Origin: Bacillota bacterium
GTDB lineage: Bacteria > Bacillota > Clostridia > Oscillospirales > Oscillospiraceae
Direction: 5' to 3'
DNA: 64,000 nucleotides
Assembly (NCBI GenBank): GCA_028719885.1
Contig: JAQYLT010000076.1
Coordinates: forward strand, 49,733-113,732
Made by a program: the position numbers and the translations under genes. Of this stretch, positions 40,903 through 49,739 are shown piece by piece (position 1 is the stretch's first letter; every line of letters begins with the position of its first letter). The notes beneath the pieces were generated by a model. That model searched no databases, was not told the origin of the DNA, and saw only the letters and a program-made list of their open reading frames with translations.

Positions 40903-42321
40903 TTAATCAATATCGTTTTTGATTTCCTCCGGAGGGTTGTCCAATACCTCCGGCTTTGCAATGATGCGTTTAAAATGCTTGAAAAATGCGGCGTAATAGT
41001 AGCCGTCCACAATTCGTTCGTCCAAAGTGAACTTAAAGTCCACGTATTTCCGCTCCACGGCAGTTCCGTCCTCCAGAATCTGAATGGCTTTCCGCTTGCA
41101 GCCAAAGGAGCCAAAAACGGGCAGATTTCCAAAATCATACAGGTGATGGTAGATGGGAGGGATGCCCAGGCTGCCCATGGATGTAAAAAAGATGCTGCCG
41201 TGGAACGGGCTGACCTCCAGGAGGAACTTGGGCAGCAGGCCGAAATAGTCCAGGGTCTTCAAAATCCAGACCACAAATTTTAGGAAAACGCCGGGCACCA
41301 GCATCAGCGCTCTGGCGGTCACATCAAATCCGGAATCCAGGGGCGTGCCTTTCGCCTTTTCAATTTCCTCATTCAGCTTCCGGTAAACATCATCGGCGGT
41401 ATCCTTGGGAGACAAATGGACCTTGATTACCGTTTCCGGAGACTGGGTGCTCATTTCCTTTTTAATGGTCAGGCAAAACTGGACATCCTCCATTCTGGAA
41501 TAGACCTTTTGCCCGGAGATGAACCGGTTCAGCCCGGGATATTTGGCCAGGGTGCGGCAATAGCTGGCCAGGAAAACGTGCATAATGCCGAAATTGGTCA
41601 GTCCCTCCCGGCGTTTCTGCCGGATATAACGGTCCACAGCGCTGATTTCAAAGGCTTCCTCAAAGAAATTGGTGGAAGTGTTCCGGGTGACCATGATGTA
41701 GGGGGAAACCTGATTCATGGCGTCCAGGCTGCGGATTCTCCGGCCGTCGCATCGGTCGCCCCATCTGCGGTGGTACTGCCCCATGGGGTGAATCCGAATG
41801 GCAAGGGAGATGCACAGCCAGCCCATCAATACCACCAAATCGGGATGAATCCGTACCAGGCCATCCATATCCCTGCCAAGAAGAACTTGCTTGTTGTTAT
41901 ACAGTACCGTTATCAGTGTTGCCCCAATGAGAAAGGGAAGAAGCCAGACCCATTTCTGACGGCTGCCGGATACGATCTCCGCGTATACCAGGGAGAGGAA
42001 AATCAGGGCAATCCAAAAAAGCCACACATACAGCTTCCCCTGCACGCTGCCTGCCACGCAGATTCCGCAGTACAGGGCCATCATGCAGACGGGAATGGAG
42101 GTCTTGTAAAAGCACTCCTTGCCATCCAGCAGAACAATCAGCAGAAACAGCACCGTAGCAGCAACAGGCAGCACCAGCTGCCCCCAGGCTCCAACGGTTC
42201 CGGCATGCTTCGTAAATCCGAAAATCCAGATTCTAGCCGCCGCGGAATAGAGAAAGCAGATTGCCATCAGCCATGTGAAAACATTTTTCTGATTCACATA
42301 TAAATGAATGCGTTTGTCCAT
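40903..42321 (-). CDS. Membrane protein with C-terminal E2/CAT-like acyltransferase domain lacking the catalytic His
   Basis: A 472-residue protein with two parts. Residues 12-175 contain about six hydrophobic helices. Residues 195-460 resemble the catalytic domain of 2-oxoacid dehydrogenase E2 and chloramphenicol acetyltransferase: TNFGIMHVFLASYCRTLAKYP, FFTSMGSLGI and FTLDERIVDGYYYAAFF. In true E2 the last motif is DHRxxDG; here the His is E435 while R436, D439 and G440 remain. No lipoyl domain is present. Start ATG 42321 after GGGAGG. Cotranscribed with birA and the homocysteine methyltransferase-like gene. A dead or re-purposed acyltransferase, or an acyl-ligand sensor, are both possible. 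Confidence 0.75.
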   Translation of the reverse strand: MDKRIHLYVNQKNVFTWLMAICFLYSAAARIWIFGFTKHAGTVGAWGQLVLPVAATVLFLLIVLLDGKECFYKTSIPVCMMALYCGICVAGSVQGKLYVWLFWIALIFLSLVYAEIVSGSRQKWVWLLPFLIGATLITVLYNNKQVLLGRDMDGLVRIHPDLVVLMGWLCISLAIRIHPMGQYHRRWGDRCDGRRIRSLDAMNQVSPYIMVTRNTSTNFFEEAFEISAVDRYIRQKRREGLTNFGIMHVFLASYCRTLAKYPGLNRFISGQKVYSRMEDVQFCLTIKKEMSTQSPETVIKVHLSPKDTADDVYRKLNEEIEKAKGTPLDSGFDVTARALMLVPGVFLKFVVWILKTLDYFGLLPKFLLEVSPFHGSIFFTSMGSLGIPPIYHHLYDFGNLPVFGSFGCKRKAIQILEDGTAVERKYVDFKFTLDERIVDGYYYAAFFKHFKRIIAKPEVLDNPPEEIKNDID

Positions 42322-42340
42322 TGTATATGCCTCCCGCCGG

Positions 42341-43216
42341 TTAAGGATGGATTGCCTGCTTGACCGCCGCGATATACTCCGGCGTGGTGCCGCAGCAGCC
42401 GCCCAGCAGCAGGGCACCGTTGTCGGCACATTGCTTCATGATTTCCGCAAACGCATCCCGGGACAGGTTATACTCGGCAATCCCCGCCTCATTGATGGTG
42501 GGAATCCCGGCGTTTGGCTTGCAGATCAGGGGCAGGGAAGTGTATCTGCGGAGCTTGCTCACCAGATAGGGGGTCATCATGTCGGCAGCCACACAGTTGA
42601 AGCCCACCGCGTCCGCCCCTGCCTCCTCCAGCTCCCGGAGCACCTTTCCGGCATCCGCCCCGGAGAACAGGGAGCCGTCCGCCTGCATGGTAAAGGAGAA
42701 CATCAGGGCCCCGGCCTGTTCCAGCTCCGCAGCGGTGAGAATTGCCTCCGCCTCCTGGGGATAGAGCAGGGTTTCTCCCACCAGCAGGTCCGCACCGCCG
42801 TCAACCAGCCCACGAATCTGCCGACGATAGTTTTCCACCAGCAGCTCAAAGCAATCCGGGTTCCAGCTCTCGCAGAAGGTGGCCAAGGTGGTGATGTCCC
42901 CGGCAATCAGGCAGTCCGGGGCAGCGGAACGGCTCAGGGCCACCAAAGCTTCGTTGATTTTTTCCGTTTGATGCTCCATTCCAACGGCTTTCAGGGCAAT
43001 GGGCTGTGCCTGAAAGGTGGGAGCATAGATGATCTGGGACCCTGCCTGGGCATAGCCTCTTTGAAGCGCCACCAGGGGCTCCGGATGCTCCAGCACCCAG
43101 GTTTCGGTGCAGCAGCCCTTGGGCATGCCTGCGTTGCGGAGATTGGAGCCGGTTGCCCCGTCCAGGAAATGAATTCCCTGGGCTAAAAATGCGCGAAATT
43201 CCTGCTTTGTTAACAT
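42341..43216 (-). CDS. Homocysteine S-methyltransferase family protein
   Basis: A 291-residue TIM-barrel protein with the zinc-binding Cys of the family: one in VGFNCVAADMM (about 206) and the pair in GGCCGTTPEYIAA near the C terminus, plus FLDGATGSNLRNAG at the start. It corresponds to the N-terminal module of cobalamin-dependent methionine synthase or to S-methylmethionine:homocysteine methyltransferases. No cobalamin domain is present here, so the methyl donor is uncertain. First gene of the operon with the E2-like protein and birA. Confidence 0.87.
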   Translation of the reverse strand: MLTKQEFRAFLAQGIHFLDGATGSNLRNAGMPKGCCTETWVLEHPEPLVALQRGYAQAGSQIIYAPTFQAQPIALKAVGMEHQTEKINEALVALSRSAAPDCLIAGDITTLATFCESWNPDCFELLVENYRRQIRGLVDGGADLLVGETLLYPQEAEAILTAAELEQAGALMFSFTMQADGSLFSGADAGKVLRELEEAGADAVGFNCVAADMMTPYLVSKLRRYTSLPLICKPNAGIPTINEAGIAEYNLSRDAFAEIMKQCADNGALLLGGCCGTTPEYIAAVKQAIHP

Positions 43217-43265
43217 ATATTCCCTCCATCATCATATGGACAAGTGTCTTTGGGTGAACAACGCA

Positions 43266-43294
43266 ATTATATCTTATTTCTCACAAAAATGCAA
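43266..43294 (-). promoter_or_regulatory. Sigma-A promoter for the methyltransferase-birA operon
   Basis: On the minus strand TTGCAT (43294-43289), 17-base spacer, perfect TATAAT (43271-43266), 50 bases before the ATG. Confidence 0.8.
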
Positions 43295-43300
43295 TATTGA

Positions 43301-43329
43301 TTGACCTTTTGGATAAAATCTGATAAGAT
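43301..43329 (+). promoter_or_regulatory. Sigma-A promoter for the M29 aminopeptidase
   Basis: TTGACC (43301-43306), 17-base spacer, TAAGAT (43324-43329); it lies six bases from the divergent promoter. Confidence 0.72.
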
Positions 43330-43362
43330 ACTGAAAATCGCCTAAAAAAGGAGCTGTCAAAG

Positions 43363-44586
43363 ATGAACAAAACAACCCTGCGGAAATATGCCAATCTGAT
43401 TGTGCACTGCGGCGCCAACGTGCAGAAAGGTCAGGTCGTGAACATTTACGCGGACCTGGATCAACCTGAATTCGTTCAGATGGTGGTGGAGGAAGCCTAC
43501 AAGGCAAAGGCCTCCGAGGTCAACGTCCAGTGGAACTATCAGCCGCTGGAAAAGCTCCACTACCGCTACCGCACCGTGAAGAACCTGGGCACCGTGAAAG
43601 AGTGGGAAAAGGCCCGGCAGGAATACTACTGCGAAACCCTCCCCGCCCGGATTCATCTGGTCTCCGAGGACCCCGACGGGATGAAAGGGGTCAATATGGA
43701 GAAGATGTCCAAGGCAAACAGAATGAGATATCCCATTCTCAAGCCCTATGTGGACCGCCGGGAAAACAAGGAGCAGTGGTGCATCGCCGCCGTCCCCGGT
43801 GCCGCCTGGGCCAAAAAGGTTTTCCCGGGCATGAGAACCAGCACTGCCATTGAAAAGCTCTGGGAGGCCATTCTGTTTACCTCCCGGGTGAACGACGACC
43901 CCATCCAGGCCTGGGAGCAGCACAACCGGGAGCTCGCTGACCGCTGCAAGTATCTGAACGATCTGCACATTCGCTCCCTGCATTACACCGCGGACAACGG
44001 CACGGATTTCACCGTGGGCATGATTGAGCAGGGCCGGTTCTGCGGCGGCGGAGAGACCAGCCTGCAGAACGTCTTCTTCAATCCCAACATCCCCACCGAG
44101 GAATGCTTCATTTCTCCCAAGCGGGGAGAGGCGGAGGGAATCGTGTATTCCACCAAGCCACTATCCTACCGTGGTCAGCTGATTGAGAATTTCTCCATCC
44201 GTTTTGAAGAAGGAAAAGCGGTGGAGGTCCACGCCGAAAAGGGAGAAGAGCTGCTGAAAACCATGATTGCAATGGACGAGGGCGCTGCCTACCTGGGCGA
44301 GTGCGCTTTGGTTCCTCAGGCCAGCCCCATTTCCGAAAGCGGGATTCTCTTCTACAATACCCTGTTTGACGAAAACGCTGCCTGCCACCTGGCCCTGGGC
44401 ATGGGCTTTGCCGATACCATTCAGGATTTCCAGAACAAGACCCTGGAGGAATGCCGGGAGCTGGGCGTCAACGATTCCATGATTCATGAGGATTTCATGA
44501 TCGGCTGCGACAGCATGAACATCGATGCCACCTGCGCCGACGGCCGCGTGGTTCCCATTTTCCGGAGCGGAAACTGGGCGTTCTAA
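43363..44586 (+). CDS. Aminopeptidase, M29 family (AmpS/PepS type)
   Basis: A 407-residue cytosolic metallo-aminopeptidase that removes N-terminal residues from peptides. Family marks include LRKYANLIVHCGANVQKGQ at the start, NVFFNPNIPTEECFISPKRG in the middle with the metal-binding Glu, and the C-terminal ILFYNTLFDENAACHLALG and DFMIGCDSMNI with His/Asp ligands. Length is normal. RBS AAAGGAG. Stand-alone gene with its own promoter; substrate preference cannot be read from sequence. Confidence 0.92.
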   Translation: MNKTTLRKYANLIVHCGANVQKGQVVNIYADLDQPEFVQMVVEEAYKAKASEVNVQWNYQPLEKLHYRYRTVKNLGTVKEWEKARQEYYCETLPARIHLVSEDPDGMKGVNMEKMSKANRMRYPILKPYVDRRENKEQWCIAAVPGAAWAKKVFPGMRTSTAIEKLWEAILFTSRVNDDPIQAWEQHNRELADRCKYLNDLHIRSLHYTADNGTDFTVGMIEQGRFCGGGETSLQNVFFNPNIPTEECFISPKRGEAEGIVYSTKPLSYRGQLIENFSIRFEEGKAVEVHAEKGEELLKTMIAMDEGAAYLGECALVPQASPISESGILFYNTLFDENAACHLALGMGFADTIQDFQNKTLEECRELGVNDSMIHEDFMIGCDSMNIDATCADGRVVPIFRSGNWAF

Positions 44587-44614
44587 GAAAAGAAAGATTT
44601 TTTTGAAAAAAGAC

Positions 44615-44643
44615 TTGCAATCTGTCTTTGAGTGTGATATTAT
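44615..44643 (+). promoter_or_regulatory. Sigma-A promoter for rpmE
   Basis: TTGCAA (44615-44620), 17-base spacer, TATTAT (44638-44643). The 60-base leader that follows contains a small GGGGCTCCTATGCCCT hairpin; a ribosomal-protein leader is possible but not shown. Confidence 0.78.
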
Positions 44644-44708
44644 AACCGGGCGATTAAAGATTGCTGGGGCTCCTATGCCCTTTAACTGATAAGAAAGAGG
44701 TGAACGAA

Positions 44709-44909
44709 ATGAAGGAAGGTATCCACCCCAAATATGAACAGACCACGATTCGCTGTGCTTGTGGCAACGTCTTTACGACCGGTTCCACCAAGAAGGACAT
44801 TCGTGTTGAGATCTGCTCCAAGTGCCACCCTTTCTATACCGGCAAGCAGAAGCTGGTTGACACCGGTGGACGTGTTGATCGCTTCAACAAGCGTTTTGGC
44901 CTGAAGTAA
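44709..44909 (+). CDS. rpmE: 50S ribosomal protein L31 (zinc-binding type)
   Basis: Small subunit-bridging protein of the 50S ribosome. The 66-residue product starts [20 protein letters not shown] and keeps the zinc ligands CAC (about 16-18) and CSKC (about 37-40), so it is the zinc-containing form rather than the Cys-less type used in zinc starvation. Start at ATG 44709 after AGAGGTG. Own promoter and terminator. Confidence 0.96.
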   Translation: MKEGIHPKYEQTTIRCACGNVFTTGSTKKDIRVEICSKCHPFYTGKQKLVDTGGRVDRFNKRFGLK

Positions 44910-44914
44910 GAACG

Positions 44915-44950
44915 AAGTCCGCACTACGTTAGCGTGGTGCGGGCTTTTTC
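44915..44950 (+). terminator. Terminator after rpmE
   Basis: Fourteen-pair stem (44915-44928 with 44933-44946, two G.U), TTAG loop, then TTTTTC and a longer T run. Confidence 0.9.
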
Positions 44951-44961
44951 TTTTTTTTATC

Positions 44962-44991
44962 TTGCCCGCGCCACACATCCTGTGGTATACT
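44962..44991 (+). promoter_or_regulatory. Sigma-A type promoter for the hflX operon
   Basis: TTGCCC (44962-44967), 18-base spacer, TATACT (44986-44991), before hflX. Confidence 0.55.
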
Positions 44992-45025
44992 AATCAGGGT
45001 ATACCCAAGCCAAATGGAGGATTTT

Positions 45026-46294
45026 ATGGAATTGAATTCAGAACAGAATATACAGGAGCGGGCAATCCTGGTGGGTTTGAATGCCGATTGCTTCACAAAG
45101 GAACAGACCGCCACGGACGAGACCCTGGAGGAGCTGGAAGCGCTACTGGAAACCGCTGGAGGATTCTGTACCGCAAAGGTGCTGCAAAACCGCCATGCCC
45201 CCGATTCCCACAGCTTCATCGGCGGGGGAAAGGCCCAGGAGGTAAGGATGCTGGCGGAGGCCACCGGCTCCACCATGGTCATCTTTGATAACGAACTTTC
45301 CCCGGGAAATATTCGCGCCCTGGAAGAGCTGATCGGCCTCCCCGTTTTGGACAGAAGCGCCTTGATTCTCGATATCTTTGCCCAGCGGGCAAAAACAAAA
45401 GAGGGACGCTTGCAGGTGGAGCTGGCCCAGTACAAATATCTGCTGCCCCGGCTCTCCGGCATGGGCAACAGCCTGTCCCGCCAGGGCGGCGGAATCGGCA
45501 CCAGGGGTCCCGGCGAAACCAAGCTTGAAAGTGACCGGCGGCACATCCGGGAGCGGATTTACCGTCTGGAAGAAGAGCTTGAGCAGGTGCGCCAGGTCCG
45601 CAGTGTGCAGCGGGAACGGAGAATGAAAAATTCCGTCCCCGTGGTGGCCATTGTGGGCTATACCAACGCAGGAAAATCCACCCTGCTGAATCAGCTGACC
45701 GGCGCCGGAATTCCGGCCAATAACCGGCTCTTCGACACCCTGGACACCACCTCCCGCCAGCTCTGCGTGTCCGATAATCTGGATGTGGTGCTCTCCGATA
45801 CGGTGGGATTCATCGCCAAGCTGCCTCATCATCTGGTGAATGCCTTCCGGGCGACGCTGGAGGAGTTGGAGTATGCCGATCTGCTGCTCCATGTGATCGA
45901 TTCCTCCGACCCCAACCGGGAGGAGCATATCGCCGTGGTGGAAAAGCTGATTGCCCAGCTGGCCAAGCCGGATACGCCGGTTCTCCGGTGTTATAACAAA
46001 TCCGATCTGGTCAGTCCGGAGGATATCCCCACCGGAAAGGATGTGGTGTCCATCTCTGCCGCCAACGGAACAGGCATGGATGATCTGCTTCACGCCATTG
46101 AGGCGGCCCTGGATCAGGCAAGGCACCATGTATGGCTGTGCCTGCCCTATTCCATGGGCGGCCAGGTGGAAATGCTCCACAACAATGCCCAGGTGAATCA
46201 GGTGGATTACACCGAAAACGGCATTGAGATAGAAGCGGTTCTGGACGATATTTTATACGGCAGACTTCGGAATTTTGTGAAAAAGGAGTGCTGA
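45026..46294 (+). CDS. hflX: Ribosome-associated GTPase HflX
   Basis: Splits stalled or stress-damaged 70S ribosomes. The 422-residue protein has the N-terminal HflX domain (about 1-185) with GGIGTRGPGETKLESDRR, then the GTPase: G1 GYTNAGKSTLLNQL, G2 TLDTTSRQL, G3 DTVGFI, G4 NKSDL. A short C-terminal domain follows. I use ATG 45026, behind GGAGG (45016-45020), because an ATG at 45014 overlaps that RBS. First gene of a long co-directional block. Confidence 0.95.
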   Translation: MELNSEQNIQERAILVGLNADCFTKEQTATDETLEELEALLETAGGFCTAKVLQNRHAPDSHSFIGGGKAQEVRMLAEATGSTMVIFDNELSPGNIRALEELIGLPVLDRSALILDIFAQRAKTKEGRLQVELAQYKYLLPRLSGMGNSLSRQGGGIGTRGPGETKLESDRRHIRERIYRLEEELEQVRQVRSVQRERRMKNSVPVVAIVGYTNAGKSTLLNQLTGAGIPANNRLFDTLDTTSRQLCVSDNLDVVLSDTVGFIAKLPHHLVNAFRATLEELEYADLLLHVIDSSDPNREEHIAVVEKLIAQLAKPDTPVLRCYNKSDLVSPEDIPTGKDVVSISAANGTGMDDLLHAIEAALDQARHHVWLCLPYSMGGQVEMLHNNAQVNQVDYTENGIEIEAVLDDILYGRLRNFVKKEC

Positions 46295-46297
46295 GCT

Positions 46298-46939
46298 TTG
46301 GAAGAGTACCTGGTACCCACCGATTTCGGGGAAGATGAATTCATTGAGAAAAAATCCCGTTTTATCGGGCGGGTCTGGCCGGTGGAGACGGAAGAAGAAG
46401 CACTGGCCAGAATCCAGGAGATGAAAAAGCAGCACTACGACGCCACCCACAACTGCTGGGCCTATCTCATTCACAATGGGGCTGTCCGCTTTTCCGATGA
46501 CGGTGAGCCCGGCGGGACTGCAGGAATGCCCATTTTGCAGGTGCTGCAGCGGGAGGGACTATCCAACATTGTCTGCGTGGTCACCCGGTATTTTGGCGGC
46601 ATCCTGCTGGGCGCCGGCGGCCTGGTCCGGGCCTATACCAAGGGTGCGAAAATTGCCGTGGATGCCGCAGGAAAATCCATGAAGCGGGTCTGGGCGGTGC
46701 TGTATGTGCCCTGTCCTTACAGCTTCTATGAGCGGGTCAAGCTGGAAGCGGAGAACTTCGGCGGCATCATCAGAAACACGGAATTCGGCGCGGAGGTGGA
46801 GCTGGAGCTGCTGTTTCCCCAGGCTCAAACCCAGCCTTTCCTGGAACGGCTGACGGACATGACCTCCGGAACCGTGGAGGGAATGGAAACAGGCCAGGAA
46901 TACCGGGCGTTCCCCATTTCACAGGAGGGAAAATCATGA
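46298..46939 (+). CDS. yigZ: YigZ/IMPACT family protein
   Basis: A 213-residue protein with the UPF0029/IMPACT fold: KKSRFIGRVWPVETEEEA, ATHNCWAYLI, SDDGEPGGTAGMPIL and VVTRYFGGILLGAGGLVRAY, then a C-terminal DUF1949-like segment. Bacterial members are uncharacterised; eukaryotic IMPACT regulates translation through Gcn2. It starts with TTG at 46298, nine bases after AAGGAG; no ATG serves this frame. The stop overlaps the dgt ATG. Confidence 0.92.
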   Translation: MEEYLVPTDFGEDEFIEKKSRFIGRVWPVETEEEALARIQEMKKQHYDATHNCWAYLIHNGAVRFSDDGEPGGTAGMPILQVLQREGLSNIVCVVTRYFGGILLGAGGLVRAYTKGAKIAVDAAGKSMKRVWAVLYVPCPYSFYERVKLEAENFGGIIRNTEFGAEVELELLFPQAQTQPFLERLTDMTSGTVEGMETGQEYRAFPISQEGKS

Positions 46940-47949
46940 CAGTCAGAGAAGAGCTGGAATACCAGGAGCACCGCAGACTCAATCCCCTTGCCGCCTTTGC
47001 CGATCAAAGCAGCGGCCGTCCCAGACCGGAAATTCCGTCTGATCAGGATGTTCGAACCTGCTTTCAGCGGGATAACGACCGAATCGTTCACTGCAAGGCC
47101 TTCCGCAGACTGATGCACAAGACCCAGGTTTTCCTCCGGCCGGAGGGGGACCATTACCGCACCAGAATGACGCACACGCTGGAGGTAACCAGAATAGCCC
47201 GCACCATGACCCGGGCCCTGGGCCTGAACGAGGATTTGGCCGAAGCCATTGCCATGGGGCACGATCTGGGGCACACCCCCTTTGGTCACGCCGGGGAGGC
47301 CGCCCTCACCGCCTGCCTGGGAAAGCCCTTTCGCCACAACGAACAAAGCCTGCGGGTGGTGGATGTTCTGGAAAACGACGGCCGGGGTCTGAACCTGACC
47401 AACGAGGTAAGGCTTGGCATCCTGGGACATACCGGTGACTACATTCCGGAAACCCTGGAGGGGCAGATCGTACGCCGCTCCGACCAGATTGCCTATGTGA
47501 ATCATGACATCGACGACGCCGTTCGTGCCGGTATCCTCAGTGATTCTGATTTGCCCCGGGAGATCGTCGCGGTTCTCGGTGCTACCCATAAAGAGCGAAT
47601 CAATACATTGGTGTGTGATTTGATTTTCACCTCCCGGGAGGCCGGTTCTATCTGCCTGACCCCTGGGGTGGACAATGCCTTAAAAGAGCTGCGAAGCTTT
47701 ATGTTTGACCGGGTCTACCGCAACCCCATTGCCAAGGGGGAGGAGAGCAAGGCCAAATCCATGCTTCAAAAGCTCTTTGAATACTACATCAATCACCCGG
47801 AAGCTTTGCCCCCGGATTTTCAGCCCCAGCTTAGCTTCGACGGCATGGAGCGGACTGTGTGCGACTATATCGCGGGCATGACCGACAATTACGCGGTGAA
47901 TAAATTTACGGAGATTTTTGTGCCGGCGGGCTGGAATATCCGGGGATAA
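46936..47949 (+). CDS. dgt: Deoxyguanosinetriphosphate triphosphohydrolase-like protein
   Basis: HD-domain hydrolase of the dGTPase family, releasing triphosphate from dNTPs or related nucleotides. The 337-residue protein has the metal-binding HD residues in RMTHTLEVTRIART and AMGHDLGHTPFGHAGE, the RHNEQSLRVV motif and the DQIAYVNHDIDDA motif. It belongs to the shorter Firmicutes form, whose nucleotide preference varies. It sits directly before dnaG, a common arrangement in Clostridia. Confidence 0.92.
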   Translation: MTVREELEYQEHRRLNPLAAFADQSSGRPRPEIPSDQDVRTCFQRDNDRIVHCKAFRRLMHKTQVFLRPEGDHYRTRMTHTLEVTRIARTMTRALGLNEDLAEAIAMGHDLGHTPFGHAGEAALTACLGKPFRHNEQSLRVVDVLENDGRGLNLTNEVRLGILGHTGDYIPETLEGQIVRRSDQIAYVNHDIDDAVRAGILSDSDLPREIVAVLGATHKERINTLVCDLIFTSREAGSICLTPGVDNALKELRSFMFDRVYRNPIAKGEESKAKSMLQKLFEYYINHPEALPPDFQPQLSFDGMERTVCDYIAGMTDNYAVNKFTEIFVPAGWNIRG

Positions 47950-47984
47950 TGTGATACAATCATCGGCGGGAAGGAGGGAGAATC

Positions 47985-49739
47985 ATGGCTTTTCCACCGT
48001 CATTTCTGGAAGAATTGGCTGTAAGAAACCCAATAGAGGAAGTGGTTGGTCAGTACGTCAATCTGCGGCGTTCCGGCTCCAACCTGTTTGGCCTGTGCCC
48101 GTTCCACGGGGAGAAGACCGCTTCTTTCTCCGTCAATCCGGAAAAGGGAATTTATTATTGCTTTGGCTGCCACAAGGGCGGCAGTGTGATTAATTTTCAA
48201 ATGGAAATCGAGGGGCTCAGCTATCCCGACGCCGTCCGCGCCCTGGCCAAGAGGGTCGGGATGGAGGTGCCGGAGGATGAGCAGTATCAGAGCAGATACC
48301 GCCAGCAGGAGCGGCTGTGGGCATTGTCCAAAGAGGCTGCCCGATTTTTTAACAGTCAGCTCTACGGTCCCGCTGGCGCGGAGGGGCTGGCCTACGCTCA
48401 AAAACGGGGAATGCCCAAATCCACCCTTACGAGATTCGGAATCGGCTTCGCCCCCAACAGCTGGTCCGCCCTTTGCGATGCCATGCTTGAAAAGGGCTAT
48501 ACAGAGGAGGAATTAAAGCAGTCCGGTCTTGCCTCCGTCTCACAGAAAACCGGAAAAATCTATGATCGCTTCCGCAACCGACTGATGTTTCCCATCATTG
48601 ATGTGCGGGGAAATGTCATCGGCTTCGGCGGACGGGTGATGGACGATTCCACCCCCAAATATCTCAATTCTCCCGAAACCATCATCTTTAACAAGCGGAA
48701 AAACCTGTTTGCATTGAATCTGGCCAAGAAGAGCAAGCTGGGCTACATGATTCTGGTGGAGGGCTACATGGATGCGGTGGCGCTGCATCAGTACGGGTTC
48801 GATTGTGCGGTTGCCTCCCTGGGCACCTCCCTGACCGAAGAGCATGCGGCGCTTCTTTCCAGGTATACAGAGCAGGTCATGCTGATTTACGACGGGGATG
48901 AGGCAGGGCAGAACGCCACCAAACGGGCCATCCCCATGCTGGAAAAGGCGGGCCTGCAGGTCAAGGTCCTGCAAATGCGGGACGCCAAGGACCCGGACGA
49001 ATTCCTGAAAAAATTCGGGGCGGACCGATTCCGCCTGCTGCTGGAGGAATCCTCCAACCGGGTGGAATATCAGCTTCGGGCCATTCAAAAGAAATACGAT
49101 CTGCGGGAGGACGATCAACGGATTCGCTTCATTGATGAAGCCGCTGAATTTATCAGCACCTTGGGCAATGCGGTGCAGCGGGAAATCTACGGCAGCCGGG
49201 TGGCAGAAGCCGCAGGAATTACCCCGGAATCCATGCAGATTGAGGTGAAAAAGGCATTCAAGCGGCGTATGGCCAGGGAGAAGAAAAAGCAGGAGCGGAT
49301 TGACCTTTCTCCCGCTTCCAATCTTCAGCCCAAGGACCGGCATATCCGCTACGACAACATCAAATCCGCCATGGCCGAGGAAAGCCTGATTGCCATCCTC
49401 CTGCGGGAGCCCGCCTTGCTGGACTGCTGCGGGGCGCTCTCTGCCCAATCTTTTTCCTCTCCGATGCTGGGGCGGGTTTTTGAGCAGTTGATGGCAAATC
49501 ACGCTCAGGGAATTCCCGTCTCCCTGACCGGACTCACCGATTTTTCGCCGGAGGAAATGTCCCACATTGCGCTTTTGCTCCAGCGCCACGACGGACCGGT
49601 TTCAGAGCAGGCACTCAGCGACTGCATCCGCACCATTTCCACGGAGCATCAAAGTCAATCCGCAAAATCCCCTCAGAACAACGACGATCTGCTGTCCCTC
49701 CAAAAGCAGCTTCTCGCCCGAAAAGGACTAAAAACATGA
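47985..49739 (+). CDS. dnaG: DNA primase
   Basis: Makes RNA primers at the fork with DnaB helicase. The 584-residue protein has the N-terminal zinc finger (CPFHGEK ... CFGCHKGG, about 40-66), the primase core, the Toprim motif LVEGYMDAVALHQYG with the DGDEAGQNA metal site, and a C-terminal helicase-interaction domain. RBS GGAGGGAG. First gene of the macromolecular-synthesis pair dnaG-sigA; its stop overlaps the sigA ATG. Confidence 0.97.
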   Translation: MAFPPSFLEELAVRNPIEEVVGQYVNLRRSGSNLFGLCPFHGEKTASFSVNPEKGIYYCFGCHKGGSVINFQMEIEGLSYPDAVRALAKRVGMEVPEDEQYQSRYRQQERLWALSKEAARFFNSQLYGPAGAEGLAYAQKRGMPKSTLTRFGIGFAPNSWSALCDAMLEKGYTEEELKQSGLASVSQKTGKIYDRFRNRLMFPIIDVRGNVIGFGGRVMDDSTPKYLNSPETIIFNKRKNLFALNLAKKSKLGYMILVEGYMDAVALHQYGFDCAVASLGTSLTEEHAALLSRYTEQVMLIYDGDEAGQNATKRAIPMLEKAGLQVKVLQMRDAKDPDEFLKKFGADRFRLLLEESSNRVEYQLRAIQKKYDLREDDQRIRFIDEAAEFISTLGNAVQREIYGSRVAEAAGITPESMQIEVKKAFKRRMAREKKKQERIDLSPASNLQPKDRHIRYDNIKSAMAEESLIAILLREPALLDCCGALSAQSFSSPMLGRVFEQLMANHAQGIPVSLTGLTDFSPEEMSHIALLLQRHDGPVSEQALSDCIRTISTEHQSQSAKSPQNNDDLLSLQKQLLARKGLKT

